Shown in pieces: positions 27,843 to 36,887 of a stretch of DNA of 64,000 bases (the stretch's first letter is position 1; each line of letters starts with the position of its first letter). A program made the position numbers and the translations under genes. Origin of the DNA: JBBDJB01 sp040880125 (GTDB lineage: Bacteria > Planctomycetota > Planctomycetia > Pirellulales > JBBDJB01). The stretch spans positions 1 to 64,000 of the forward strand of contig JBBDJB010000035.1 of NCBI GenBank assembly GCA_040880125.1. The letters run 5' to 3'. A model generated the notes under the pieces. The model was not told the origin of the DNA, did not search any database, and saw only the letters and a list, made by a program, of their open reading frames with translations.

Positions 27843-29591
27843 ATGACGATCGCCACTTCAGCACCACAGCGGCTCGGCAACGTGCTGATCGAGAAGGGTT
27901 ATCTCACCCTCGAGGGGCTGGAGTCCGCCCTGGCCGCGCAGCAGCGGCAACAGGGTTCGACGAAGAAGCTGCTCGGCGAAATCCTCGTTGAGATGGAGCT
28001 GTGCACCGAAGACCAGGTCGCCGAGGGCCTGGCGATCGAATACGGCGTGCCGTACGCCAAGCTCGAATCTCGGCTGGTCGATCCAAAGGTGGCCGAGGTC
28101 CTCCCTCGCGAGTACATCGAGTCGAACCTCGTGCTGCCGCTGTTCGTCGTCCGCGGCGTGCTGACGGTGGCGGTTTCTGAGCTATCGAACCTGTTTCTGA
28201 TCGACGAGCTCAAGTCGCTCGCCGACATGCAGGTGCAGATCGTCGCCACGACCTGCAAAGACATCCGGCGAATGATTACCTCGCTGCCGAACTCGAAGGT
28301 GTTCGTCATCGACGACATCATCGAGGATTCAGAGCAGACCGAGGTCACGCTCATTGAGGACGCGATCGAGGACATCGGCGACATCGAGGAGGTCGCCGGC
28401 CAATCGCCGATCATTCGCCTGGTGAACTACATCATCTTTAACGCCGTCAAGGAAGGCGCCAGCGACATCCACATTGAACCCGCCGAGCGCTGCATGCGGG
28501 TGCGATACCGGGTGGACGGCCGGCTGTACAAGGCGCTGGAGGTGCCGCCCCACCTGCTCAACGCCGTCACCAGCCGCATCAAGATCATGGCGTCGCTCGA
28601 TATCAGCGAGCGCCGGCTGCCGCAGGACGGCCGCGTGCACGTGCTGCTCGACCGCCGCAAAATCGACCTGCGCGTCAGCACCTTTCCCGGCAATCGCGGC
28701 GAAAAGACCGTGATCCGCGTGCTCGATACCCGTAGCGTCTCGCTGGTGCTCGAAGAGCTGGGGTTCGCCGAAGATATTCTCTCCGGGCTGATCGATTGCA
28801 TTCATTCCCCCAACGGCATCGTGCTGGTCACCGGACCGACCGGTAGCGGCAAGTCCACGACGCTCTACGCCGCGCTGAACCAGATCAGCTCGATGGAGAA
28901 CAACATCTGCACGGTCGAGGACCCGATCGAGTATCACTTGCCGCTGATCAACCAGTTCCAGGTGCAGGAGCGGGTCGGCATGACCTTCTCCAAGGCGCTG
29001 CGGACACTGTTGCGGCAGGACCCGGACGTGATCATGGTCGGTGAAATCCGCGACGAGGAAACCGCCCGCACCGCCATTCAGGCCGCGCTGACCGGCCACT
29101 TGGTCTTCAGCACGCTGCACACCAACGACGCGGCATCGGCCATCACCCGGCTGGTCAACATGGGCGTGGAATCCTACCTGATCGGGGCGGCGCTCAATGC
29201 AGTATTGGCCCAGCGGCTGGTGCGGCGGATCTGCTCGCACTGCCGGCAGGTTTACGAGCCGCCTCGCGCCGTTCGCAAGTCGCTGGAACGGATCGGGTTC
29301 GAGATGGATACGCTGTATAAGGGCGTCGGATGCCGCCGCTGCCGTAACACCGGCTACTCCGGACGTATCGGGATCCATGAGTTGCTCTACATCAACGACC
29401 AGCTTCGGGACGCGATCGTGGCCGGCGCCGGCATCACTGAGCTCCGCCACGCCGGCGTTGAGCAGGGAATGGTCACGCTCCAGTTCGACGGATTTCGCAA
29501 GGTGCGAGAAGGCATCACCACCGTCGAAGAGGTTCTGTATGCGGCCGGCGGTGCCGGACTCGGACACTCTTCGACGAACGCCAAGCGGTAG
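27843..29591 (+). CDS. gspE: type II secretion/type IV pilus assembly ATPase
   Basis: A 582-residue GspE/PilB ATPase that drives pseudopilin assembly. An MshEN-type N-terminal domain (about 6-140, LGNVLIEKGYLT and LGEILVEM) is followed by the N2 domain and the RecA-like core: Walker A GPTGSGKST with K337, Asp box, Walker B (VIMVGEIRDEETA) and His box. The four-Cys zinc site is intact (CSHCRQ and CRRCRNTGYSGRIG). The ATG at 27843 gives the usual N-terminus. Gene gspF follows after 12 nt. Confidence 0.94.
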   Translation: MTIATSAPQRLGNVLIEKGYLTLEGLESALAAQQRQQGSTKKLLGEILVEMELCTEDQVAEGLAIEYGVPYAKLESRLVDPKVAEVLPREYIESNLVLPLFVVRGVLTVAVSELSNLFLIDELKSLADMQVQIVATTCKDIRRMITSLPNSKVFVIDDIIEDSEQTEVTLIEDAIEDIGDIEEVAGQSPIIRLVNYIIFNAVKEGASDIHIEPAERCMRVRYRVDGRLYKALEVPPHLLNAVTSRIKIMASLDISERRLPQDGRVHVLLDRRKIDLRVSTFPGNRGEKTVIRVLDTRSVSLVLEELGFAEDILSGLIDCIHSPNGIVLVTGPTGSGKSTTLYAALNQISSMENNICTVEDPIEYHLPLINQFQVQERVGMTFSKALRTLLRQDPDVIMVGEIRDEETARTAIQAALTGHLVFSTLHTNDAASAITRLVNMGVESYLIGAALNAVLAQRLVRRICSHCRQVYEPPRAVRKSLERIGFEMDTLYKGVGCRRCRNTGYSGRIGIHELLYINDQLRDAIVAGAGITELRHAGVEQGMVTLQFDGFRKVREGITTVEEVLYAAGGAGLGHSSTNAKR

Positions 29592-29603
29592 GATCCTTGA
29601 AAC

Positions 29604-30806
29604 ATGAGTAGCGCCTTTGCATACCGTGCCCGCGATCCCCTGGGGGCGATCCATGAGGGCCGCGTGGAAGCACCCAGCGCCGACGATGCCCGACGGCAGC
29701 TCGCAGTGGAGGGCTTTCATGTCCTGGAGCTGGACGAGGAGTCCTCCCAGGGCCTCCAGCTCTTCGGCCGGCGGATCACCCGAACGGAAATCATTTACGC
29801 GACCAGTCAGTTGGCGATCATGGTCGACACCGGCATCACGCTGGCGGCGGGGCTGGACGGCATGATCGAGCAGGAGCAGAACGCCGCGCTGCGGCTGGTG
29901 CTGATCGACCTGAAGTCGGCCGTTGAGTCGGGCGATGATTTCTCCACGGCCCTGGCCCGCCATCCCAAGCTGTTCGACCGGACGTTCATCTCGCTGGTCC
30001 GCTCCGCCGAAGCGACCGGCTCGTTGGGCAGCATGCTCGACCGCATCGCTTCGTATCTCCGCAAGGAGCTGGAGATGCGGAACAAGGTCCGCGCGGCGAT
30101 GGCCTACCCGATGGTCATGATGTGCGTGGCCATTGCGGTGACAATTTTTCTGCTCATGTTCGTGATGCCGCGTTTCACGCCGATGTTTGCCAGCCGCGGC
30201 ATGGACCTGCCGACCCCGACACGGGTGATGATGGCGGTCTCCGGAAGCCTGACCGAGTACTGGTACTTTTGGATCGCCGGAATAGCCGCCTCGGTGGTGG
30301 GAGTGGTGTACGGCCGTCGCACGCCGCAGGGGATGATGGCAATCGATTGGATCAAGATTCACACGCCGATCGTCGGTCCGATGTTCCGCAAGGTGATCCT
30401 CAGCCGCAGCATACGTACGCTGGGCACCATGGTCGGCAGCGGCGTTTCCGTGCTCGACGCGCTCCAGCTTTCGGCGGACGTGGCCGGGAATTGCTTCTAC
30501 GAAAGGATCTGGCGGAACGTGCTGGACAAGGTGACCTCGGGCAGCCAAATCCACGAGGGTCTTGCCCGAAATTCGCTCATTCCCGCAGTCTTGGTCCAGA
30601 TGATCCGCTCCGGCGAGGAGACCGGCAAGCTGGACCTGGTGCTGCAAAAAGTCAGCGGCTACTACGACAACGAGGTCGAGACCTCCATCAAGTCCACCAC
30701 CAGCCTGATCGAGCCGCTGATGATCGCCGTGATGGGGGCCGTGGTGGGCACCATCGGCCTGGCACTGCTGCTGCCGATCTTTACGCTGAGTCGCCCGGCG
30801 GGCTGA
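29604..30806 (+). CDS. gspF: type II secretion/type IV pilus inner-membrane platform protein
   Basis: A 400-residue GspF/PilC protein with the normal layout: N-terminal dimer-like segment (FAYRARDPLGAIHEGRVEA), two T2SSF domains (about 68-190 and 270-392) and three membrane helices near 168-190, 215-235 and 370-395. The repeat motifs GDDFSTALARHPKLF and GSQIHEGLARNSLIP are seen in the first and second domain. It is the last clear structural gene of the machine. Confidence 0.93.
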   Translation: MSSAFAYRARDPLGAIHEGRVEAPSADDARRQLAVEGFHVLELDEESSQGLQLFGRRITRTEIIYATSQLAIMVDTGITLAAGLDGMIEQEQNAALRLVLIDLKSAVESGDDFSTALARHPKLFDRTFISLVRSAEATGSLGSMLDRIASYLRKELEMRNKVRAAMAYPMVMMCVAIAVTIFLLMFVMPRFTPMFASRGMDLPTPTRVMMAVSGSLTEYWYFWIAGIAASVVGVVYGRRTPQGMMAIDWIKIHTPIVGPMFRKVILSRSIRTLGTMVGSGVSVLDALQLSADVAGNCFYERIWRNVLDKVTSGSQIHEGLARNSLIPAVLVQMIRSGEETGKLDLVLQKVSGYYDNEVETSIKSTTSLIEPLMIAVMGAVVGTIGLALLLPIFTLSRPAG

Positions 30807-31067
30807 GCCGCCGCGGCGGGCACGAGCTATCCGCCTCCGCGAACTCAGAACCGGCACCCGCGACTTGCGACTTTGCGGAACGAGCCAATCGGGCGCGTCT
30901 CATCCGCAGCCTTGGGGTGCCAGCATTCATCGCGTCAGCGGCTGCCAGCTTACCCAGCTTTCCTCTTCAGCAAATCGTGCAAATTCCGCTAAACCGGGAC
31001 GACCCTCGTAACCGATGCACAGGGACGACTACCAGCCTTATTGTCCCCGTGCGCAAGGACAGCAACT

Positions 31068-33479
31068 ATGCGTCGTCACGTGATCGGTGCGGTCGTTCTC
31101 TTGGTCGCTGGACTTTCCCTAGCCGCGATGGTCCGTGCGCAGGAAAGCGTGCTGTCGCGGGGAAGCGAGACGCTGTCGGCCCAGTTGGCACGCATCCGCG
31201 ACGGGCTGAGCGCGAACCCCCCTTCCGCCACTTCCGCTGGCACGCATGCCCATGCCACGCACGCGGGCGGCGGCCCGACCGACGACGAGGCTAGTCCGGT
31301 CGCCGACTGGTCTGCCACGCGGAAGATGCGATCGGGCGGGGCGAGCTTTCGCAGCGCAACGCCCTCGAGCCAAGTTCACAATCACCACCCGGCGCACAAC
31401 GCACCGGCACAGCGGGCTCCCACGGCCAGGCCGGAGGTGTACGAGAACCCTTACGCACTTTCGGACCAATATCAGGCCGCGCGTCCGGCGCGGCCGCGGA
31501 CACAGCCGACCGAAGCGGCCACCGCCCCACGTTCGGCCAGTTCACAACCATTCAATCCGCCGCCGGCGCACACGCATCAACCGGCTGAGCGCCCGAGCCT
31601 GCAAGAGCGACTTTCCCGTCTGCTCCGATCGGACGATCCGGAGCCGCGTTCGGCGGTGGCGCCCTCTCGCAGCAATCCATCGGGTACATACTCCGCCACG
31701 CCGCGTGGCATTCCCCACGCCGCCCAGCCCGGCCGGTCGCCGGCGGCTCACGGTTCGTCGCTCCAGCCGCACGCCGCGGACTCCAGCGAGATCGTAAACG
31801 ACTCGCAAATGGAGGAAGTCGAGCCGTCGCCCGTTCCCATCCAGACGGATCCCTATGCGGGCAGCGCGTCGACCGGCAGCACGTTGACGGATAGCACTTC
31901 GGCCGGAGGTGCGGAGCCCGAACCATTCCTCGACACCGACCGTGAACCGACAGCCAGCCAGCCGGTTTCCGCGACACCGTCGCCACTGCGCCAGACCGCA
32001 TCGGCTGACACGCTGTTTACCGGCACGACCGCACAACTCGCCGCCACGGTAAGCGGGCCTCAGAGCATCAACATCGGCCGCGAGGCCAACTATCAGCTTG
32101 CGGTCGAGAACACCAGCGGAACTGACGCCGCCGACGTGCTCGTGACCATCGACATCCCAGCTTGGGCCGAGGTCGCGAGAGCCACGCCTACCGCTGGTCA
32201 GGTTCAACCGTCGAACGACCCAACCGTAAGCGGCCTCTTGTGGCGCGTGCCGCGACTGGTGGGGCAGAGCCGCGAGCGGCTCGAGCTCGATCTGGTGCCG
32301 CGCGAGAGCCAGCCGCTGGAGCTGGCGGTCCAGGTAACGCATTCGCCGCTGGCGTCCAGCGCGATGATCGAGGTGCGCGAGCCGAAGCTGCAGATGGTTG
32401 TCGCCGGACCGGATGAAGTCGAATACGGACAGTCGAAGGTTTACCAGCTCGCCGTGTCCAACCCCGGCAACGGCGACGCCGAGAATATCGTCATCGAGCT
32501 GCTACCGCTAGACGGACCGGCCTCTTCGGTGGCCAGCCATGAGTTGGGAACGTTGCAACCGGGCGAGAGCAAGAAGATCGAAGTCGAACTGACCGCCCGG
32601 CAACCGGGTACGCTGCACGTTCGCGCTCAGGCCACCGCCGACGGCGATTTGACGGCCGAAGTCGATAAGCCGGTGCTGGTCCGCCGGGCCGCCTTGCGGC
32701 TGAACGTCGAAGCGCCCGAGGCGCAGTACGCCTCGGCTCCGGCCACCTTCCAGATTCAGGTTAACAACCCGGGCAACGCGACAGCGCGGGGATTGAAGGT
32801 GACCGCGGCGCTACCCAGCGGAGCAAAGTTCCAAGGCGCCACGCACGGCGGCACCGCCAGCGCGGACGGAGGATCGGTCACCTGGCAGGTCGACAGCCTG
32901 CCCGCCCAGGGAAGCGAAAGCTTTGAACTGATGTGCGTGCTCAATTCGCCGGGCGAGAACCGCCTGCAAGTGGTCTCCGACGCCCAGTCCGACTTGACCG
33001 ACGCGGCCGTGGCGTCGGTCAACGTGATCGCCGTGGCCGACTTGAAGCTGGAACTGAGCGATCCCAAGGGACCGGTCGCCGTTGGCGGCGAGGCCGTCTA
33101 TGAAGTCCGCGTCCGTAATCGCGGCACAAAGGCGGCCGAGTCAGTCGACGTGGTTACGTTCTTCTCCGAGGGAGTCGAGCCGGTCGCGGCTTCCGGTGCC
33201 GAGTACGAACTGGGAAGCGGCCAGGTGATTTTCCGCACGATCGAACTGGTGCCGCCGGGCGGCGAGATCGTGCTGCAGATCAAAGCACGAGCGGACCGGC
33301 CAGGCAATCACAGCTTCCGCGCGGAGCTGATCTGCCACGAGTTGGAAACCAAGCTGATCGCCGAAGAAACCACGCGTTTCTATGGCGGCGCACCTTCGGC
33401 CATCGCCGGCAGTCGCGAATTGCAACCGGCCCCGCGCACCGCCACGCTCGAACCGACTCCCGCCAGTTCGCCGCGCTAG
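31068..33479 (+). CDS. large exported protein with four DUF11-type repeats
   Basis: An 803-residue secreted protein. After a signal peptide (about 1-24, MVRAQE) comes a disordered His/Pro/Ser/Thr-rich region up to about residue 315. Then follow four immunoglobulin-like repeats of the DUF11/OmcB kind, each with a block like YQLAVENTSGTDAADV or YEVRVRNRGTKAAESV. Such repeats are found in large cell-surface proteins. Its place 260 bases after gspF makes it a candidate substrate or surface partner of the secretion machine, but it could have its own promoter. Confidence 0.82.
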   Translation: MRRHVIGAVVLLVAGLSLAAMVRAQESVLSRGSETLSAQLARIRDGLSANPPSATSAGTHAHATHAGGGPTDDEASPVADWSATRKMRSGGASFRSATPSSQVHNHHPAHNAPAQRAPTARPEVYENPYALSDQYQAARPARPRTQPTEAATAPRSASSQPFNPPPAHTHQPAERPSLQERLSRLLRSDDPEPRSAVAPSRSNPSGTYSATPRGIPHAAQPGRSPAAHGSSLQPHAADSSEIVNDSQMEEVEPSPVPIQTDPYAGSASTGSTLTDSTSAGGAEPEPFLDTDREPTASQPVSATPSPLRQTASADTLFTGTTAQLAATVSGPQSINIGREANYQLAVENTSGTDAADVLVTIDIPAWAEVARATPTAGQVQPSNDPTVSGLLWRVPRLVGQSRERLELDLVPRESQPLELAVQVTHSPLASSAMIEVREPKLQMVVAGPDEVEYGQSKVYQLAVSNPGNGDAENIVIELLPLDGPASSVASHELGTLQPGESKKIEVELTARQPGTLHVRAQATADGDLTAEVDKPVLVRRAALRLNVEAPEAQYASAPATFQIQVNNPGNATARGLKVTAALPSGAKFQGATHGGTASADGGSVTWQVDSLPAQGSESFELMCVLNSPGENRLQVVSDAQSDLTDAAVASVNVIAVADLKLELSDPKGPVAVGGEAVYEVRVRNRGTKAAESVDVVTFFSEGVEPVAASGAEYELGSGQVIFRTIELVPPGGEIVLQIKARADRPGNHSFRAELICHELETKLIAEETTRFYGGAPSAIAGSRELQPAPRTATLEPTPASSPR

Positions 33480-33538
33480 TGCGAAAGCTGACGTTTCGAT
33501 GAAGTCACCGTCAGGTGACTCGATGTCACCTAAAACTT

Positions 33539-33645
33539 CCTCTCCCCCGGGGCGAGGGCCGGGGCGAGGGTGATTCGTTCGAAACCGTAGCTGACTCGTG
33601 AGAAATCAGATTGCTCCCGGGACCGGCTGGAGCGTCCAGCTATAC
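33539..33645. repeat. intergenic repeat island 7 (C, E, B-like)
   Basis: After the DUF11 gene stop there is a diverged module C (33539-33571), module E with the GTGA loop (33587-33609) and a degenerate hairpin related to module B (about 33618-33645) that ends at the stop of the convergent small gene. Confidence 0.65.
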
Positions 33646-33646
33646 T

Positions 33647-33952
33647 TCACCGCCCCCGTGCCAGCCACCCGAACGCAAATCCGGTCGCCGCTCCGCCAGT
33701 CGCGGTTCCGCTGATCAGTACGCCCTCGCCGGCATGGAAGTCGATCACCGCCCCCAACACGGCGGCGACAACCAGCAGCAGCGCGAAAGCCATCGCGAAC
33801 ACGGCCACGGTGAGCCAGCGTATCTGCCGTGCCACCTTTTCCAGTGCCGCACGGCTCGCGCGGTCGGAATCGTCCGGCGCTGTCGCCTCCTGCCGCTCCG
33901 CCATACCACGCCCGACGATCGTGCTAGCACTTGGGCTCATTTGTACCGCCAT
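33647..33952 (-). CDS. small membrane protein, function unknown
   Basis: A 101-residue protein with two hydrophobic segments near its C-terminal half (LTVAVFAMAFALLLVVAAVLGAV in part, then a Gly/Ala-rich helix) joined by a short acidic turn. The N-terminal 40 residues are polar. The ATG at 33952 is preferred; one at 33940 is also possible and the frame opens further without a credible start. No family recognised. Confidence 0.55.
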   Translation of the reverse strand: MAVQMSPSASTIVGRGMAERQEATAPDDSDRASRAALEKVARQIRWLTVAVFAMAFALLLVVAAVLGAVIDFHAGEGVLISGTATGGAATGFAFGWLARGR

Positions 33953-34298
33953 GAGATTCCATCCAGTTCGCCCAGATGTGTGATTTCGCTGGCTCGCCGC
34001 CGCGGCATATCGTGCCACAAGTGGTGCTCCGCACGCAACTTCAGTTCGTCCCGCATCGTGATCTCGGTCGCCCGCCAAGCTGAGGTTGGCTCACGTTGGG
34101 GTTTCGCTATAATCTGCCCCTCCCACCGCTGCCCCGTATCGCCCGGCCGCCGCGTGCCGGCGAATCTGGCCCTGTACCGAGTCGTGCGTCACCCATGGAG
34201 CGAATCGCCGTCAACTTCGGGCCCAATGAACGCAGCACAGCGACGAATGCGCTTCGCAGCGCATGCCGCTTGGCGGCCGCTCCACCCTCGGCACACTA

Positions 34299-34469
34299 CC
34301 CCCTCTCCCCGCCGGGGAGAGGGGGTAATGTGCAGACCGGAGGTAGGTCCGTGCTGCACCGAGTTGGTGACCAAGCAACCCAAGGGCATGCAAGGGCACG
34401 GCGGCAACGAGACGACGGCCGCTTTACAAGCCTTGCGTACGGCACTGCTGGACAAGCCAGCAGTGGCAC
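34299..34469. repeat. intergenic repeat island 8 (C, head with B)
   Basis: Module C is at 34299-34327. The head AAGGGCATGCAAGG is at 34382-34395 and module B at 34441-34469, with a 45-nt spacer. Module B ends only 25 bases before the GTG taken as the start of the lipoprotein gene, so it would lie in its leader RNA. The stretch 33953-34298 shows no gene; a nearly continuous frame through it is not protein-like. Confidence 0.75.
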
Positions 34470-34494
34470 ACATCTGCATGCTGCACGCTGGCGC

Positions 34495-35454
34495 GTGATC
34501 GCCCTGCTGGCGGCGATCGCACTGTGCGGATGTGGCACGACGCGCTGGACCGACACCTCGCGCACCGCGACCGAGCAGCTTCTCATCTCCGACGCCATTG
34601 ACCGGGCGGTCCAGGAGATCGATTTCAACATCCTCACCGGCCAGGACATCTTCCTGGAGACGAAAAACTTAAACGGCGTCACCGACCAAGGCTATCTGAT
34701 CGGCACGCTGCGGCAGCACATGCTGGCCAGCGGCTGCATTCTCAAGGAGAAGCGCGAAGACGCCACTTATGTTGTAGAACCGCGCGTGGGTGCGGTCGGC
34801 ACGGACCGGCACGACCTGCTCTATGGTCTGCCGGCCACCAATCTCGGCGCAGTCGTGCCCATCCCCGGCGTGCCTTCCAGCGTGCCCGAGATCCCGCTGG
34901 CCAAGCGCACCGACCAGCTCGCCGTGGCAAAGCTGGCCGTGTTTGCCTACGAACGCGAAACCGGCGCTCCGGTCTGGCAATCTGGCGTGGCTCGGGAGAA
35001 GAGCAACGCCAAGGACTTTTGGGTCTTCGGTGCCGGTCCCTTCCAGAAGGGGACAATCTATCAGGGCACCTCCTTCGCCGGACAGCGCATCACCAACCCG
35101 TTGATCCGCCGTACTCCGGAAGTAAACGACTTTCCGCCGTCGGTCTCCGTGACCGAAGAGGCGCTCTTCTCGCCGCGCCGCCCTGCGGTCGCGTCGAAGA
35201 CGAAAGAGCCGCCCGCCGACGCAGCCCCACCGGAATCGCAAGCCGCTGCGCAGCCCGCGCCGGAGGCCAGCAATTCGGCGGCCGCCCCGCCCGAGGCGAC
35301 TGCGCCGGAGACGCCTGCCCCGAAGGTAGACGAAGGCGTGGTACCGGCGTCGGCTACCGAACCGATCGAACCGGCCGCCCCGATCTTCCCCGCCCCGTCA
35401 GTGAGCTTCCCGGACGGTATCCCCTGGTCGGGCGATTCACCACCGTCGCAGTGA
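34495..35454 (+). CDS. lipoprotein, function unknown
   Basis: A 319-residue protein with a hydrophobic start and a lipobox (IALCGC). A core of about 190 residues is conserved-looking (TATEQLLISDAIDRAVQEIDF, in part) and then a Pro/Ala-rich tail of about 100 residues follows. I do not recognise the family with certainty, though the layout recalls planctomycete lipoproteins. The start is uncertain: GTG at 34495 gives a short signal without basic residues, while CTG at 34474 would add LHAARWR and a normal n-region. The gene is convergent with rnd, 14 nt apart. Confidence 0.7.
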   Translation: MIALLAAIALCGCGTTRWTDTSRTATEQLLISDAIDRAVQEIDFNILTGQDIFLETKNLNGVTDQGYLIGTLRQHMLASGCILKEKREDATYVVEPRVGAVGTDRHDLLYGLPATNLGAVVPIPGVPSSVPEIPLAKRTDQLAVAKLAVFAYERETGAPVWQSGVAREKSNAKDFWVFGAGPFQKGTIYQGTSFAGQRITNPLIRRTPEVNDFPPSVSVTEEALFSPRRPAVASKTKEPPADAAPPESQAAAQPAPEASNSAAAPPEATAPETPAPKVDEGVVPASATEPIEPAAPIFPAPSVSFPDGIPWSGDSPPSQ

Positions 35455-35468
35455 TACTAGACGGCGGC

Positions 35469-36662
35469 TCACTCGGGCGCCTGCGACGGCTCGAATGCCA
35501 ACGGGTGGTCGGAGTGCGGGTCCTTGATTCGGATCGTCCTCTTGCCGGCCAGCAGCTCGTCGATCAGTTTGCCAACCACCTCTGCGCGCCATCCCAGCGC
35601 CAAAGCCGGTGGCTCCTGCCGCTCGGACTCGCCGAAATCGAGCCGGTATGCGACCAAGTCGCGCACGTCGGTGGCTGTGCCGACCAGGGCGGTGGCGATC
35701 TGGGCGCTGCGGCAGATGCTGTTCAGCGCTGGCGATAGGAACTGGCCCAGGATGTTGAGCTGCGACGGCATTTCGCTGCGCTGCTTTTGCGGCAGTTCGC
35801 TCGCCGGGAGATCCAGCCCTCGCTGAATGCCGGCGGCGATCGATGTTACATAGTTTTGGATCACGTTCCTGGTAAGCCCGCGAATGGCCCGAATCTTGTT
35901 GGGATCGGCACTCTGCCGTCGCGCCAGCTCGACTACCAGGTCGTCTCGCAGTACGCGCTTGGCCGGCATGTTGCGCCGCTGTGCCTCCTTATTACGCCAC
36001 ATCCACAGCTCGCGCACGATCGCCAGGCTGCGGCTGCTCATCCCGGAGATGCCGGACACTTTGCGCCATCGCAGGCGTTCGCGTGCGTCTTGTACTTCGC
36101 CCATCCAGCTTTGCATCTCGTCCGCGAACCACTGCTCGCGCTGGTGCGACTGAAGCAACTGTTGAAGCTTGTCCCGCAGCGGTAACAGGTAGCGGACATC
36201 CTCCAGCGCGTAGTCGATCTGGTCGTCCGAGAGCGGCCGGCGCCGCCAATCGGTGCGGGTTTCTCCCTTGGCGGCCGACTGGTTGAGAAATCTCCGCACC
36301 AGCCCGCCGTAGCCGGAAGGGTACTCGTGGTTGACAAATCCGGCGGCGAGCTGCGTGTCGAACAGTTGTCCCGGCGGGCTGCCGACTGCCGCCAGGCAGA
36401 AGTTGAGCTCTTCGCGGCCGGCGTGGACGATCGTCGGCCGGGTCCGCGCTGCGAGCATCTTCCAGAACGGGGAGACATCCGCGACCGCCAGCGGGTCAAT
36501 CACCGCCAGCAGGCCAGGCGCAACCACTTGCACCAGGCAGAGCTTCGGGAAGAAACTATCCTCCGAGACAAACTCGGTATCGAACCCGATGACTTCGGCG
36601 GCGGAGAGCCGTTCGCAGAGTTGGTCGAGCTGCGAGCTGGTGGTGATCGTTTCGTGTTTCAC
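35469..36662 (-). CDS. rnd: ribonuclease D
   Basis: A 397-residue 3'-5' exoribonuclease of the DEDD family with an HRDC domain (about 215-295), used in tRNA 3'-end maturation. Catalytic positions are D28 and E30 (GFDTEF), then position 85, and D155 (YALED) with its Tyr. Position 85, Asp in E. coli RNase D (HACSEDLE), is Glu here (HAGREELN). The spacing of all four sites equals the E. coli enzyme. The rest of the core is complete, so activity with Glu is likely but not certain. Confidence 0.9.
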   Translation of the reverse strand: MKHETITTSSQLDQLCERLSAAEVIGFDTEFVSEDSFFPKLCLVQVVAPGLLAVIDPLAVADVSPFWKMLAARTRPTIVHAGREELNFCLAAVGSPPGQLFDTQLAAGFVNHEYPSGYGGLVRRFLNQSAAKGETRTDWRRRPLSDDQIDYALEDVRYLLPLRDKLQQLLQSHQREQWFADEMQSWMGEVQDARERLRWRKVSGISGMSSRSLAIVRELWMWRNKEAQRRNMPAKRVLRDDLVVELARRQSADPNKIRAIRGLTRNVIQNYVTSIAAGIQRGLDLPASELPQKQRSEMPSQLNILGQFLSPALNSICRSAQIATALVGTATDVRDLVAYRLDFGESERQEPPALALGWRAEVVGKLIDELLAGKRTIRIKDPHSDHPLAFEPSQAPE

Positions 36663-36820
36663 GTGTTCCCGAGAGGTTCTCGCAGCGGCGGCGGGCGGAG
36701 ATTATAGGCCCATTGTAGAAATGCTCCCGCGGCATGCAATGTACCACTGCGGGCCGCAGGCCGGGAACGCCAGTGGAATCGCTTGGCACGTGGGCGAGCC
36801 TTCATAGAAGCCACTTCGGT

Positions 36821-36858
36821 GCAAATGAAGAGGGGGCGCCCTCTCGGACGCCCCCTCT
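36821..36858 (-). terminator. terminator-like hairpin after the cysteine-rich gene
   Basis: Read on the minus strand, a perfect 10-bp GC-rich stem (arms 36849-36858 and 36829-36838, AGAGGGGGCG type) with a 10-nt loop is followed by TCATTT. It begins 30 bases beyond the stop of the cysteine-rich gene. The T-tract is weak. Confidence 0.7.
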
Positions 36859-36887
36859 CGCGTTACAACAAACAAAGCCAGCCCAAA

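Noticed and set aside
28329..30857. An 842-codon open frame on the minus strand across gspE and gspF
   Set aside because: The plus-strand genes carry full family motifs; the reverse frame is low-complexity Arg/His/Asp-rich and has no ribosome site.
34096..34494. N-terminal extension of the lipoprotein gene
   Set aside because: It runs through repeat modules C, the head and B, so the open frame is accidental.
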